Below are positions 25,142-32,594 of a stretch of 64,000 nt of DNA, in pieces. The notes under the pieces were generated by a model. It was not told the origin of the DNA. It saw only the letters and a program-made list of their open reading frames with translations, and ran no database searches. Position 1 is the first letter of the stretch; the number at the start of each line of letters is the position of its first letter. This DNA is from an uncultured Bacteroidales bacterium (GTDB taxonomy: Bacteria; Bacteroidota; Bacteroidia; Bacteroidales; Muribaculaceae): the NCBI GenBank assembly GCA_902782465.1, contig CACZNH010000008.1:24408-88407 (forward strand), given 5' to 3'. A program made the position numbers and the translations under genes.

Positions 25142-26716
25142 TTAATCCAGTTCCATTTTGTCGATGTCGGGCATCATCAGACCGTCATTGTACAGGCGGA
25201 TGACGTTTTCTCCCTTCTTCAGGTTGACGTTGACCTTGATATACTGCGGTGTGGTCCAGTCTTTGGCTTGAACGGTAAAGGTGCCCATCTTTTTCCCGTT
25301 GACCTCGACATCGAACTCCCTCTTGTCGCCGGAATAGCAGGTGATGGTTATCCTCCGGCTGCCCGCCCGATGGGCATAGACGTGTTGCCATTGCAGGTCA
25401 TTGCCTGCCCGGTAACCCAGGAAACAGGCCTTGAAACCGCCTGATGCGCTGGGTTCGGCATAGAAACAGGCCGTGATGACCCAATTGTGGGGTAACAGTT
25501 CCTGATAATGGCTCAGCAATGCCGTCTCGGCCTCATAGACCTTGCGTTCCAGGCGCTCCTCGGCCTGGGCGCGATAGATGCGCGTGCCATGGGCGGGGAC
25601 AGTGATGACCATGGATTCGGTGGCGCTGCCGGCGTTGCATTGGCCGTAGCAGTCATAGAGTTCCACCTTGCCGCCTAGGTCGATGGTGCTGAACTTGAGC
25701 GTGACGGTCTGCTCCTTGTCGCTGGGATTGTAGACGGCAAAAGCGCGCTCCTTGCCGTAGAGTTGCCTGATGTCCTTGACCAGCACGTAGCACTCACCCT
25801 GTTTCTCGGCAATATAGGCCTGCAGATGCAGCGGGTCCTGGTTCAGGGCGATGAGGTCGCGGTTGGTGAGCAGCTTGAGCGACTGGGGCTTGATGTTTGC
25901 CATGTCGCAGCCGATGAGCAACGGTGACGACATGATGCACCACATCCCGAAGTGCGTCTCGTCCTCGGTCTGTGACATCGAGCGTCCCACCTCCAGCATA
26001 TCCATGTCGTTGTAGTGGCCGTCATGGCAAAAAGCACTCAAGTACAGGTTCTCGGCAAGGATGCTCTTCACCGATTCCCATTTGTCATAGATGTCGCCTG
26101 TCGTGCGCCACGAGTCAGCAATGCCGGCAGCCCAAGCTCCAGGGAAAGCCCAACTGCAGATGTTGAAAACAACATCCTCTTTGCCGCAGTTGCGTATGGC
26201 ATTGGAAATCAGTGTATATTGCTCTTTCTCGTTTAAGCCCAGGTGTCTGCCCCCGCACCAGTCCACCTTGATGAAGTCAAAGTCCCAGTCGCGGAAATAC
26301 AGTTGGCAGTCCTGCTCTTCATGTCCCGCAAAACCAACGCCCAGCCCCCACGGTTGACGGTTGCCCGAACCGCAGGTGTTGTCGCCCGCGTCGGTGTAGA
26401 TGCCCGCCTTGAGCCCCAGGGAGTGGATATAGTCCACCAGCGGGCGCATCCCGCTGGGGAAGCGTTGCATATTCAACCGCAGGTTCCCGTCCTTGCCGCG
26501 TCCCTGCCAGTAGCCGTCGTCGATGTTGATATAGCGGTAGCCAGCCTCCTGCAAGCCACTGTTGTGCATGGCATCGGCCTGCTGGCGGATAAGTTGCTCG
26601 TTGATATCCAGGGCAAACGTGTTCCACGAGCTCCATCCCATCGTGGGCGTGCGTTGAGCTACAGTCGGCACCACGATAGCCAGCGCCATCAGGATAGAAG
26701 TCAGTCTTTTCATCAT
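25142..26716 (-). CDS. Secreted GH27 alpha-galactosidase with C-terminal carbohydrate-binding-like domain
   Basis: The 524-residue precursor starts MMKRLTSILM with a Sec signal (cleaved near VAQ-RTPT). I chose the ATG at 26716 because an upstream extension would place the promoter inside the gene. The TIM barrel shows TPTMGWSSWNTFALDIN, YINIDDGYW, the nucleophile Asp152 in FIKVDWCGG and the acid/base Asp208 in DSWRTTGDIY. A beta-sandwich (about 320-400) is followed by a CBM35/6-like module (about 405-524). It hydrolyses terminal alpha-galactosides, or possibly beta-L-arabinopyranosides, since GH27 includes both. Confidence 0.93.
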   Translation of the reverse strand: MMKRLTSILMALAIVVPTVAQRTPTMGWSSWNTFALDINEQLIRQQADAMHNSGLQEAGYRYINIDDGYWQGRGKDGNLRLNMQRFPSGMRPLVDYIHSLGLKAGIYTDAGDNTCGSGNRQPWGLGVGFAGHEEQDCQLYFRDWDFDFIKVDWCGGRHLGLNEKEQYTLISNAIRNCGKEDVVFNICSWAFPGAWAAGIADSWRTTGDIYDKWESVKSILAENLYLSAFCHDGHYNDMDMLEVGRSMSQTEDETHFGMWCIMSSPLLIGCDMANIKPQSLKLLTNRDLIALNQDPLHLQAYIAEKQGECYVLVKDIRQLYGKERAFAVYNPSDKEQTVTLKFSTIDLGGKVELYDCYGQCNAGSATESMVITVPAHGTRIYRAQAEERLERKVYEAETALLSHYQELLPHNWVITACFYAEPSASGGFKACFLGYRAGNDLQWQHVYAHRAGSRRITITCYSGDKREFDVEVNGKKMGTFTVQAKDWTTPQYIKVNVNLKKGENVIRLYNDGLMMPDIDKMELD

Positions 26717-26754
26717 CTTGGTCTCGTTATTGAGGGTTGAATGTTTATTGACCA

Positions 26755-26762
26755 CAAATATA
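26755..26762 (-). promoter_or_regulatory. -7 box for the GH27/metallophosphoesterase operon
   Basis: CAAATATA on the plus strand is TATATTTG on the minus strand, matching TAnnTTTG, 38 bases upstream of the chosen GH27 start. Confidence 0.55.
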
Positions 26763-26807
26763 GCGTTTTTTGAGCAAAATGCTGCATCCGAATGAAGAAA
26801 TTTTTCG

Positions 26808-26815
26808 TATTTTTG
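26808..26815 (+). promoter_or_regulatory. -7 box for the first dockerin/FISUMP gene
   Basis: TATTTTTG matches TAnnTTTG and leaves about a 54-base leader before the ATG at 26870. No TTG lies at the usual -33 distance. Confidence 0.5.
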
Positions 26816-26869
26816 CACCAAAACGTTATAATGTGTCAACAATCAAGTTAAACTTATAAAATTATTACA

Positions 26870-27757
26870 ATGAAAAAGATTACAGCAAGTTTGTTTGCAG
26901 TGTTGGCGTTGATGCTGATGTCCTTCACTGCTCAAGCAGAGTATCCACGTGGCGATGTGGACTATGATAGCAATGTAGGCATTGGTGATGTCACCTGCCT
27001 GATTGATTACCTGTTGAATGGCGTTTGGGTGGGAGAGCCTGCGACACCTGTCGACGGGCAATACCAGCGCGGCGACGTAGACCTGGATGGCACTGTGGGC
27101 ATTGGCGATGTCACCAGCCTGATTGATTACCTGTTGAACGGAACCTGGGGAGGTGAACCCGTTACTCCTCCCGATGAGCACGAATGGGTTGACTTGGGTC
27201 TTCCCAACGGTACGTTATGGGCGACAATGAATGTCGGTGCCGACAATCCCGAGGACTTCGGCGACTATTTCGCCTGGGGCGAGACCGCTCCCAAGGATAC
27301 CTATAGCTGGAGCACCTATTCATGGTGCAGGGGCTCCTATAAAACGATGACGAAGTACTGCACAAACAGTTCTTACGGCACGGTTGACGATAAGACCGAG
27401 CTGGAGCTTGAGGACGATGCCGCCTATGTGAACTGGGGCGCATCGTGGCGTATGCCGACCAAGGAGCAACAGGACGAACTGCGCGAAAACTGCACATGGA
27501 CCTGGAAGAAAATAAATAATGTGAACGGTTATCAGGTCACCGGCCCCAACGGTAATTCCCTGTTCCTGCCCGCAACGGGTTGTCGCGACGGCAGCACACA
27601 CTACGATGAGAACTATTACGGCTACTATTGGTCGCGCACTCTCCACGTGGACCGCTCTTTCTATGCCTACTACATTCTTTTCTATGCACAGCAAGTGGAC
27701 TTCCACAACTATCACCGCTACCAGGGGTTTGCTGTCCGCCCAGTACGTGTACAGTAG
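26870..27757 (+). CDS. Secreted protein with two N-terminal dockerin repeats and a FISUMP-like domain
   Basis: The 295-residue precursor has a Sec signal ending near SFTAQA. Directly after it come two dockerin-type Ca-binding repeats (RGDVDYDSNVGIGDVTCLID and RGDVDLDGTVGIGDVTSLID), each ending LLNG. Residues about 100-295 match the Fibrobacter-succinogenes-major-paralog (FISUMP) type domain (HEWVDLGLPNGTLWATMNVG, FAWGETAPKDTYSW, WGASWRMPTKEQQDEL, GYYWSRT, FAVRPVRVQ). It is probably an exported accessory or adhesion protein. A shorter paralog follows 59 bp downstream. Confidence 0.85.
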   Translation: MKKITASLFAVLALMLMSFTAQAEYPRGDVDYDSNVGIGDVTCLIDYLLNGVWVGEPATPVDGQYQRGDVDLDGTVGIGDVTSLIDYLLNGTWGGEPVTPPDEHEWVDLGLPNGTLWATMNVGADNPEDFGDYFAWGETAPKDTYSWSTYSWCRGSYKTMTKYCTNSSYGTVDDKTELELEDDAAYVNWGASWRMPTKEQQDELRENCTWTWKKINNVNGYQVTGPNGNSLFLPATGCRDGSTHYDENYYGYYWSRTLHVDRSFYAYYILFYAQQVDFHNYHRYQGFAVRPVRVQ

Positions 27758-27816
27758 GATTAAGCTCATACTCAAGCATTAATGATTATTGTTAAACTAT
27801 AAATACTTGTTTTATT

Positions 27817-28587
27817 ATGAAAAAGATTGCATTTAGTTTGTTTGCGGTACTGACAATGGCGTTGGTGTCATTTACCGCCGAAGCACAGTACGTGCGTGGT
27901 GATGTTGACCAGGATGGAACAGTGACCGTTGGCGATGTTGCCAGCCTGATTGATTACCTGTTGAATGGAACCTGGAATGATGACCCTGTCACCCCTCCCG
28001 AAGAGCATGAGTGGGTTGACCTGGGTCTGCCCAGCGGCACGTTGTGGGCAACGTGTAATATCGGGGCTAACGCTCCCGAGGAATACGGCGACTACTTCGC
28101 CTGGGGCGAGACAAAGCCCAAATCTTTCTATTCGTTTTCTACTTACAAGTGGAGCAGCGGCAATTACAATACGTTGACAAAGTATTGTAACAATAGCGAG
28201 TACGGTGAGGTAGATGGCAAGACGAAGTTGGAACTCGAGGACGATGCCGCTTACGTGAACTGGGGCCCGTCGTGGCGAATACCAACTACGAACCAACTGG
28301 CAGAATTGTGCACTAACTGTACACATGCTGATACGACAATGAATAATGTGAAAGGTGTGTTGGTGACAGGCCCTAATGGGAACACTATGTTCATGCCTTT
28401 AGCTGGCTGTCGTGAGGATAGTTTGTTGCACGGCGATAACTTGATGGGCTATTACTGGTCCGACGAGCTTATTTCGACCACCTCCTATGCCGCTTTTTAT
28501 TTCAACTTGTCTTCATGGCGTTATTGGTTCGGTTATAGACGCGCTAACGGCTTCACCGTCCGCGCTGTGTACATGCCGCAGGATTAG
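27817..28587 (+). CDS. Secreted dockerin/FISUMP-like protein, paralog of the preceding gene
   Basis: The 256-residue precursor has a Sec signal ending near TAEAQ and one dockerin repeat (RGDVDQDGTVTVGDVASLID ... LLNG). A FISUMP-type domain colinear with its neighbour follows (HEWVDLGLPSGTLWATCNIG, FAWGETKPKSFYSF, WGPSWRIPTTNQ, GYYWSDE, FTVRAVYMPQD). It arose by tandem duplication, with loss of one dockerin repeat here or gain of one in the neighbour. The 3' end is closed by a strong hairpin. Confidence 0.85.
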   Translation: MKKIAFSLFAVLTMALVSFTAEAQYVRGDVDQDGTVTVGDVASLIDYLLNGTWNDDPVTPPEEHEWVDLGLPSGTLWATCNIGANAPEEYGDYFAWGETKPKSFYSFSTYKWSSGNYNTLTKYCNNSEYGEVDGKTKLELEDDAAYVNWGPSWRIPTTNQLAELCTNCTHADTTMNNVKGVLVTGPNGNTMFMPLAGCREDSLLHGDNLMGYYWSDELISTTSYAAFYFNLSSWRYWFGYRRANGFTVRAVYMPQD

Positions 28588-28618
28588 TGCCCTCCCATTT
28601 TCGTGGAACTGACAAATA

Positions 28619-28659
28619 ACAGTGACGGCCATCGGGAATTGCCCGGTGGCCGTCACTGT
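28619..28659. terminator. Strong bidirectional hairpin closing the FISUMP pair and the capsid-like cassette
   Basis: An 18-bp stem of ACAGTGACGGCCATCGGG with CCCGGTGGCCGTCACTGT (one G-T pair) closes a 5-base loop. It lies between the plus-strand FISUMP gene and the last minus-strand gene of the capsid-like cassette. On the minus strand the stem is followed by TATTTGTC. Confidence 0.75.
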
Positions 28660-28682
28660 CGTGTGGGTGAGCGCCTGTGGCT

Positions 28683-29081
28683 CTAGAATTTCATGTAGAG
28701 GCGGCGGTTGCGCCCTGCGCGATGGCTGATGTGAATCCAACTGCAGCCTTTCTCGTCGATGCATTGGTCGACGGGCAGGTTCAGGCGCTTGATGAGCGCC
28801 AGCAGGCGGCGGTTGCCGCTGCGCGTGCCGACGGTGATGTCGGCCGCCTCGCCTCGCTGATGCTGGCTGCCGGGTGTGCCTCCCACGGCTTTGTTCAACA
28901 GGGGGCAGCGGTAGCCGCTGTTGACGCGGATGGGGCCGCCCCAGGCCTCGCGCAGCGGGTCGAGCACCTTGTCAACCAGTTCCTTCAGTGCGGTGACGGC
29001 ACTGGCAGGCGGCGTGTTGTCGATGCGTAGCCGCCTGGCCGTCGCCGAGCGCGTCAATTCCTCGATGGTGAAGTACTTCAT
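28683..29081 (-). CDS. Phage-type M15 D-Ala-D-Ala carboxypeptidase-like peptidase
   Basis: The 132-residue protein is a PF08291-type M15A peptidase (FTIEELTRSATARRLRIDN at the start). Zinc ligands are visible as H74 and D81 in SQHQRGEAADI and H117 in SWIHISH. The fold is typical of phage endolysins and Bacteroidota prophage lysis genes. No signal peptide is present. I chose the ATG at 29081, whose ATGA overlaps the stop of the capsid-like gene (29078), making it the translationally coupled last gene of the cassette. Expected activity is peptidoglycan peptide cleavage. Confidence 0.85.
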   Translation of the reverse strand: MKYFTIEELTRSATARRLRIDNTPPASAVTALKELVDKVLDPLREAWGGPIRVNSGYRCPLLNKAVGGTPGSQHQRGEAADITVGTRSGNRRLLALIKRLNLPVDQCIDEKGCSWIHISHRAGRNRRLYMKF

Positions 29082-30484
29082 CGGTAATTGATGCGCATGT
29101 GCGCCTTGGGATAGCGCAGCACCAGACACGAAGCTTCGGTCATCACCAGCGCGTCAACGTTGCGCACGCCGCTCTTCTTCAGGTTCAGCTGTTCGGTGCT
29201 GAAGGGGATGTGTACATACTTCTGGATATACTCGGGGTCGATGACGATGCCGTTCTCGCTCATGCCCATCTCGTCGAAGACCTCGCTGAGCAGGAGGTAG
29301 AGGCAACCAAACTTGGACCTCAACTCGGTGAAGTCGATACCCCATTTGGACACATGCTGGTTGGCCGTGATGACGCGGGTGTAGTCCAGCTTGCTGATGC
29401 GGCTGATGAGTCCGCTGCCGCCGATGAGAATCTTGCGCTTGCTGCCGGCATTGCCGGTGAATGCGTCGTGCATCAGGTCAATCATCCTGCTGGCATCGAA
29501 GTCCAAACTCGACTCGATATAGAAGTCCTTGCCGGCCTGGTTCCAGATGCCGCCCGTGAAGTAGATGTGCTCCTTCTTGCTGTTGTCCCACAGCTGGCGT
29601 GCAGCACCGAACAGGAACGACTTCTCCATGCCCAGTCGCATGTCGTAGATGGCGGCCTCCTCCTGGTCGCTCATCGTCCAGCCCACTTCCTTGTTGGCGA
29701 GGCGCTGCAGCGTGGATTGCTCGACCTGCATCTTGAAAATCTGGCACAGGTTGCGGCCCTTGGTGGGCAAGGCCTCGAACTGCGGCGACTGCACGTCGAG
29801 CTCACTGGCGGCACGACCCATGCGCACCAGGTAGGTACCCTGAGGGATGGCGGGAATGCAGTTGCTGACACCGCCCACCGTGGGTCCGTTCACGGCCATC
29901 ACTTTCACACCGTCCTCGTTGCGGTCCAGGACGTAGAGGATGAGGTCCTGGGTGCTCTCGGAGGTGCCATTGTTCTGATAGCCCGAGACGCCACGCACGA
30001 GAATCGTGTCGGTAGCATCAAAAATCTCGTCATTGCCGGTGCTGATGGTGGCGATGGGAGTCTCACCGGCGTTCTCGGGGTTGGTCTCGGAGACATCCTC
30101 CAGCAGTTGTGTCATCGTGGGCTTGGTGTCCACGCGGTAGAAATCGACGACCATGCTGCCGGCATGCTTGCTGCCTGCATAGCGCGAAATTTGGTCGATG
30201 GGCGTGGACATGGGGCGGATTTTCACGATTTGCTGGTCAATCTCGTTGAGCAACAGGTCGGGTGACCCCTCGCGGCTCAGCTCGGTGGTGAGCGGACCGT
30301 CAACGACGTGGCGACCGCCATCGGCACCGGGAACCACCATACCCACGACGGCAAGCGTGGTGCTGCTTGTTACCATACCGCATGACGCCAAAATGGCGAT
30401 GAGGATAACGGTGATGACAAAGATGACTAACTTCTTGTGGTTGCGCATCCAGCGCAGAACCTTAGTGAAATGAATAATGTTCAT
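29078..30484 (-). CDS. SU10/DUF5309-like major capsid protein with N-terminal membrane or lipoprotein-like segment
   Basis: The 468-residue protein contains features I associate with SU10/DUF5309-type HK97-fold capsid proteins: LLLNEIDQQIVKIRPMSTPI then DQISRYAG, WTMSDQEEAAIYDMRLGMEK, HIYFTGGIWNQAG and SKWGIDFTELRSKFG. Unusually for a capsid protein it begins with a basic stretch and a hydrophobic helix (19-33) ending LASC (Cys35), which could be a membrane anchor or a lipobox. The start is supported by the AAAACCATGAA context shared with the two upstream cassette genes. It lies between the scaffold-like and M15 genes. The family call rests on motif memory only; the membrane segment is plain in the sequence. 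Confidence 0.65.
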   Translation of the reverse strand: MNIIHFTKVLRWMRNHKKLVIFVITVILIAILASCGMVTSSTTLAVVGMVVPGADGGRHVVDGPLTTELSREGSPDLLLNEIDQQIVKIRPMSTPIDQISRYAGSKHAGSMVVDFYRVDTKPTMTQLLEDVSETNPENAGETPIATISTGNDEIFDATDTILVRGVSGYQNNGTSESTQDLILYVLDRNEDGVKVMAVNGPTVGGVSNCIPAIPQGTYLVRMGRAASELDVQSPQFEALPTKGRNLCQIFKMQVEQSTLQRLANKEVGWTMSDQEEAAIYDMRLGMEKSFLFGAARQLWDNSKKEHIYFTGGIWNQAGKDFYIESSLDFDASRMIDLMHDAFTGNAGSKRKILIGGSGLISRISKLDYTRVITANQHVSKWGIDFTELRSKFGCLYLLLSEVFDEMGMSENGIVIDPEYIQKYVHIPFSTEQLNLKKSGVRNVDALVMTEASCLVLRYPKAHMRINYR

Positions 30485-30538
30485 GGTTTTAAAGATTTAA
30501 ATGGTTAGTAAAAAAAGTGTTTCTTGGCAATTGCCATC

Positions 30539-30563
30539 TAATACCTATTATCTATTATCTATC
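30539..30563 (-). repeat. Heptamer array between scaffold-like and capsid-like genes
   Basis: Degenerate 7-bp units read on the plus strand TAATACC, TATTATC, TATTATC, then a partial TATC unit running into the scaffold-like stop codon. They lie in the 79-bp gap between two cassette genes. Confidence 0.6.
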
Positions 30564-30920
30564 TCAGTCCCAGATGCTGCGGCGGCAGTATTGGGGAAAG
30601 ACCGGATTGGTCTCGGAGGATTCTGCCGAGTCTCGCTCAGGCGGCAGTACGGTCTCGATTTTCTCGTTGCGGCCGCGCAGGTAACCCTCGGCATCGGCAT
30701 TCTGGACATCGGCATCATGTGTGATGCCGCGGGCAAGGGTGCTCAGCAACTCGGATGATAGCGATGCGGGAGCCATACCGTCGATGAGTTGGGCCAGGCG
30801 ATTGCTGGTGTCCTCGTCGAGCCCGAGTTCGGTGATCTTGTTGGCAAGGGTGGGGGAGGCGGACGGCTCTGGGGCCTGTGCCTCTTGTGGTTGTTCACGG
30901 TTTTCTTCTTCGTTCTTCAT
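30564..30920 (-). CDS. Small acidic protein between portal- and capsid-like genes, putative scaffold
   Basis: The 118-residue protein has a Glu/Pro/Gln-rich, probably disordered N terminus (about 1-25), a helical middle (TLANKITELGLDEDTSNRLAQL, LSSELLSTLARGI) and an Arg/Asp-rich tail. Position between portal and major capsid genes, small size, acidity and helical content match phage scaffold proteins, but no family motif is visible, so the role is inferred from context. Spacing is 37 bp after the portal-like gene and 79 bp before the capsid-like gene. It shares the AAAACCATGAA start context. Confidence 0.6.
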   Translation of the reverse strand: MKNEEENREQPQEAQAPEPSASPTLANKITELGLDEDTSNRLAQLIDGMAPASLSSELLSTLARGITHDADVQNADAEGYLRGRNEKIETVLPPERDSAESSETNPVFPQYCRRSIWD

Positions 30921-30957
30921 GGTTTTACTTGTTTAGTTAATCAATAATGTTAGTAGT

Positions 30958-32376
30958 TTAACGTGAGGACATTGCTAGAATTTTGCGGTCTCGCTGGCGG
31001 CGGAAGGCCTGGAACGTCTCATAGACGTCGCTCAGGGCGATGTTGGCGTTTTCGCTTTGCAACTGATAGGCGTTGGCACTGACGACGGTGGGCTCTTTGC
31101 CCTGTAGGGCACCGCTCACACCGCTGATTTCCTCAAACAGGCGCATCTGCAGTTCAATCATCTGGTAGGCACCGATGTTGGTGCCGTTGACGTTGACCTG
31201 TTCGGGCTTGGCATCGCTGTAGCGCGGGTTGTAGGGCAGCAGCCCTCCAGCACTGGACCAGCAGCGGCGTGCGTCTTCCCAGGTCCATCCGTCAGGCAGA
31301 GCCGTCTCGGGGAACAGCAGCACCCCCTTGGCGCAGGAGCGCATCACCTGGTCGAGCAGCGAGATGAGGCGGTTGACGTGCTTCTGTGTATCGATGATGT
31401 CTTCGACCACGGCATGCACCTCGCCGTCGGTGAGCGGGTAGAGTTTGATGACAAAGGGGTGGCTGCCGTGTGCCCATGGAGAGTCATATTCGCACAGCAG
31501 GTCACCCATGGGGCTGAACCAGCGGCAGTGCCACACGGTGGCGATGTCCCAGCGTGTGGTGACATCGGGATGACCCTTCAGGCGGCTGGCAGCACTGGCG
31601 GGTTCCACGGTGAGTGTTCCCTCGCGGCGGTTGTGGCACACGGTCACTTCGCGGCTCTCCAGGGTCCACACCTCGATGGCACGGCACTTGCCGTCGCGGG
31701 CATGCCAAAAGTCCGTCCCCAGTTGCGAGTCGGCGCCCAGACGCGTCGTGAAGTCGGCAAGGCGTTGCTCGGCGCCATCGGTGTACAGACGCCGCACCCA
31801 TGCCGCCTTGCGCGGGTTACCACCGGCCACGCGGCGCAGCAGTTGGGCGATGTTCAGGTCGTGAAGCTGTCCGATGAGTTCGCAGTCCCAGGCGCGGGTG
31901 TCGTTCATCGGCCCTGTGAACAGGCGGTTCACGTTCACGTTGTCGACCCTCACGCGTTCGTCACCGCCAGGTTCGTGGCAGGTGTCCACGCGCTGGATGC
32001 AACATCCCGAAATCAGGAACTCCTCTAGGGCCCGGCTGTCGAGTTCGTTTAGTTCGTTGTCCTCGGCAACGGCTGAGGGCGCTGTCTGTTTCCCGTCATC
32101 ACTGTTGATGTACTGGGCGCGGAAACGGCCTACGATAGTCTTCACCAGCTGGCGAATCAGGTTGTTGGTGATGCTCTGGCAGCCTTGGCTGGCAAGGTGC
32201 TCACCCTCGGTCATCAGGCGCCCCTCGTGGTCTCGCACCAGGTCTCCCCACTGGTCGCCGTAGGTGAAGCGCTTGTTGCGCAGTCGTGACTGCCTGAGCC
32301 CCGCACCACTCATCCAGGCCTGGTAAGCTGCCTGCAGCACTTGAGTGTGCCGCTCATTGGTTGTTGGTGTTTTCAT
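30958..32376 (-). CDS. Phage portal-like protein (shortened)
   Basis: The 472-residue protein has portal-like elements: an N-terminal helical region with ITNNLIRQLVKTIVGRFR, a beta-rich wing (AIEVWTLESREVTVCHNR), HGSHPFVIKLYPLTDGEVHA, then VEDIIDTQKHVNRLISLLDQ (stem/clip-type helix) and ELQMRLFEEISGVSGALQGK. This order resembles P22/Bacteroidota-type portals, but the protein stops soon after the ISGV-type helix and lacks the long C-terminal crown or barrel found in complete P22-type portals. It is the first gene of the cassette, with a promoter about 65 bases upstream. No terminase gene precedes it. Confidence 0.65.
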   Translation of the reverse strand: MKTPTTNERHTQVLQAAYQAWMSGAGLRQSRLRNKRFTYGDQWGDLVRDHEGRLMTEGEHLASQGCQSITNNLIRQLVKTIVGRFRAQYINSDDGKQTAPSAVAEDNELNELDSRALEEFLISGCCIQRVDTCHEPGGDERVRVDNVNVNRLFTGPMNDTRAWDCELIGQLHDLNIAQLLRRVAGGNPRKAAWVRRLYTDGAEQRLADFTTRLGADSQLGTDFWHARDGKCRAIEVWTLESREVTVCHNRREGTLTVEPASAASRLKGHPDVTTRWDIATVWHCRWFSPMGDLLCEYDSPWAHGSHPFVIKLYPLTDGEVHAVVEDIIDTQKHVNRLISLLDQVMRSCAKGVLLFPETALPDGWTWEDARRCWSSAGGLLPYNPRYSDAKPEQVNVNGTNIGAYQMIELQMRLFEEISGVSGALQGKEPTVVSANAYQLQSENANIALSDVYETFQAFRRQRDRKILAMSSR

Positions 32377-32441
32377 GGTTTTACTGTTTATTATGTTCTC
32401 TTTATCAACTAAATGCTAACAGCTAAAAACTGTTCACGCTG

Positions 32442-32449
32442 CAAAATTA
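32442..32449 (-). promoter_or_regulatory. -7 box for the portal/capsid-like cassette
   Basis: CAAAATTA on the plus strand is TAATTTTG on the minus strand, matching TAnnTTTG. It leaves a leader of about 60 bases before the portal-like ATG and is the only such box in the 218-bp gap upstream of the cassette. The nearest TTG upstream has an over-long spacer. Confidence 0.55.
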
Positions 32450-32492
32450 TAACCTGTGGATTCTGCTCCACCATGTCAAAAAGCACAAACTG

Positions 32493-32531
32493 CAAAAAAA
32501 ACCGCTTCCCGCTTTTTCGCGGGAGGCGGTT
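32493..32531 (-). terminator. Rho-independent terminator of the 409-residue secreted protein gene
   Basis: AACCGCTTCCCGC pairs with GCGGGAGGCGGTT (13 bp, one G-T pair) around a short T-rich loop. On the minus strand the stem is followed by a run of eight T. It separates the upstream secreted-protein gene from the capsid-like cassette. Confidence 0.85.
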
Positions 32532-32594
32532 CATGAAAAAACTACCTTTCTTTATTACTGATGCGGACTCCGAGGAGCACGCCGCAGTTGTTTT

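Noticed and set aside
29099-30265. Open frame of 388 codons on the plus strand opposite the capsid-like gene
   Set aside because: Antisense shadow. The minus-strand frame is supported by capsid motifs, the start context shared with its neighbours and operon structure.
28683-32376. Complete prophage
   Set aside because: No integrase, repressor, terminase, tail, lysis pair or flanking direct repeats are visible; only shell-type genes and an M15 peptidase remain.
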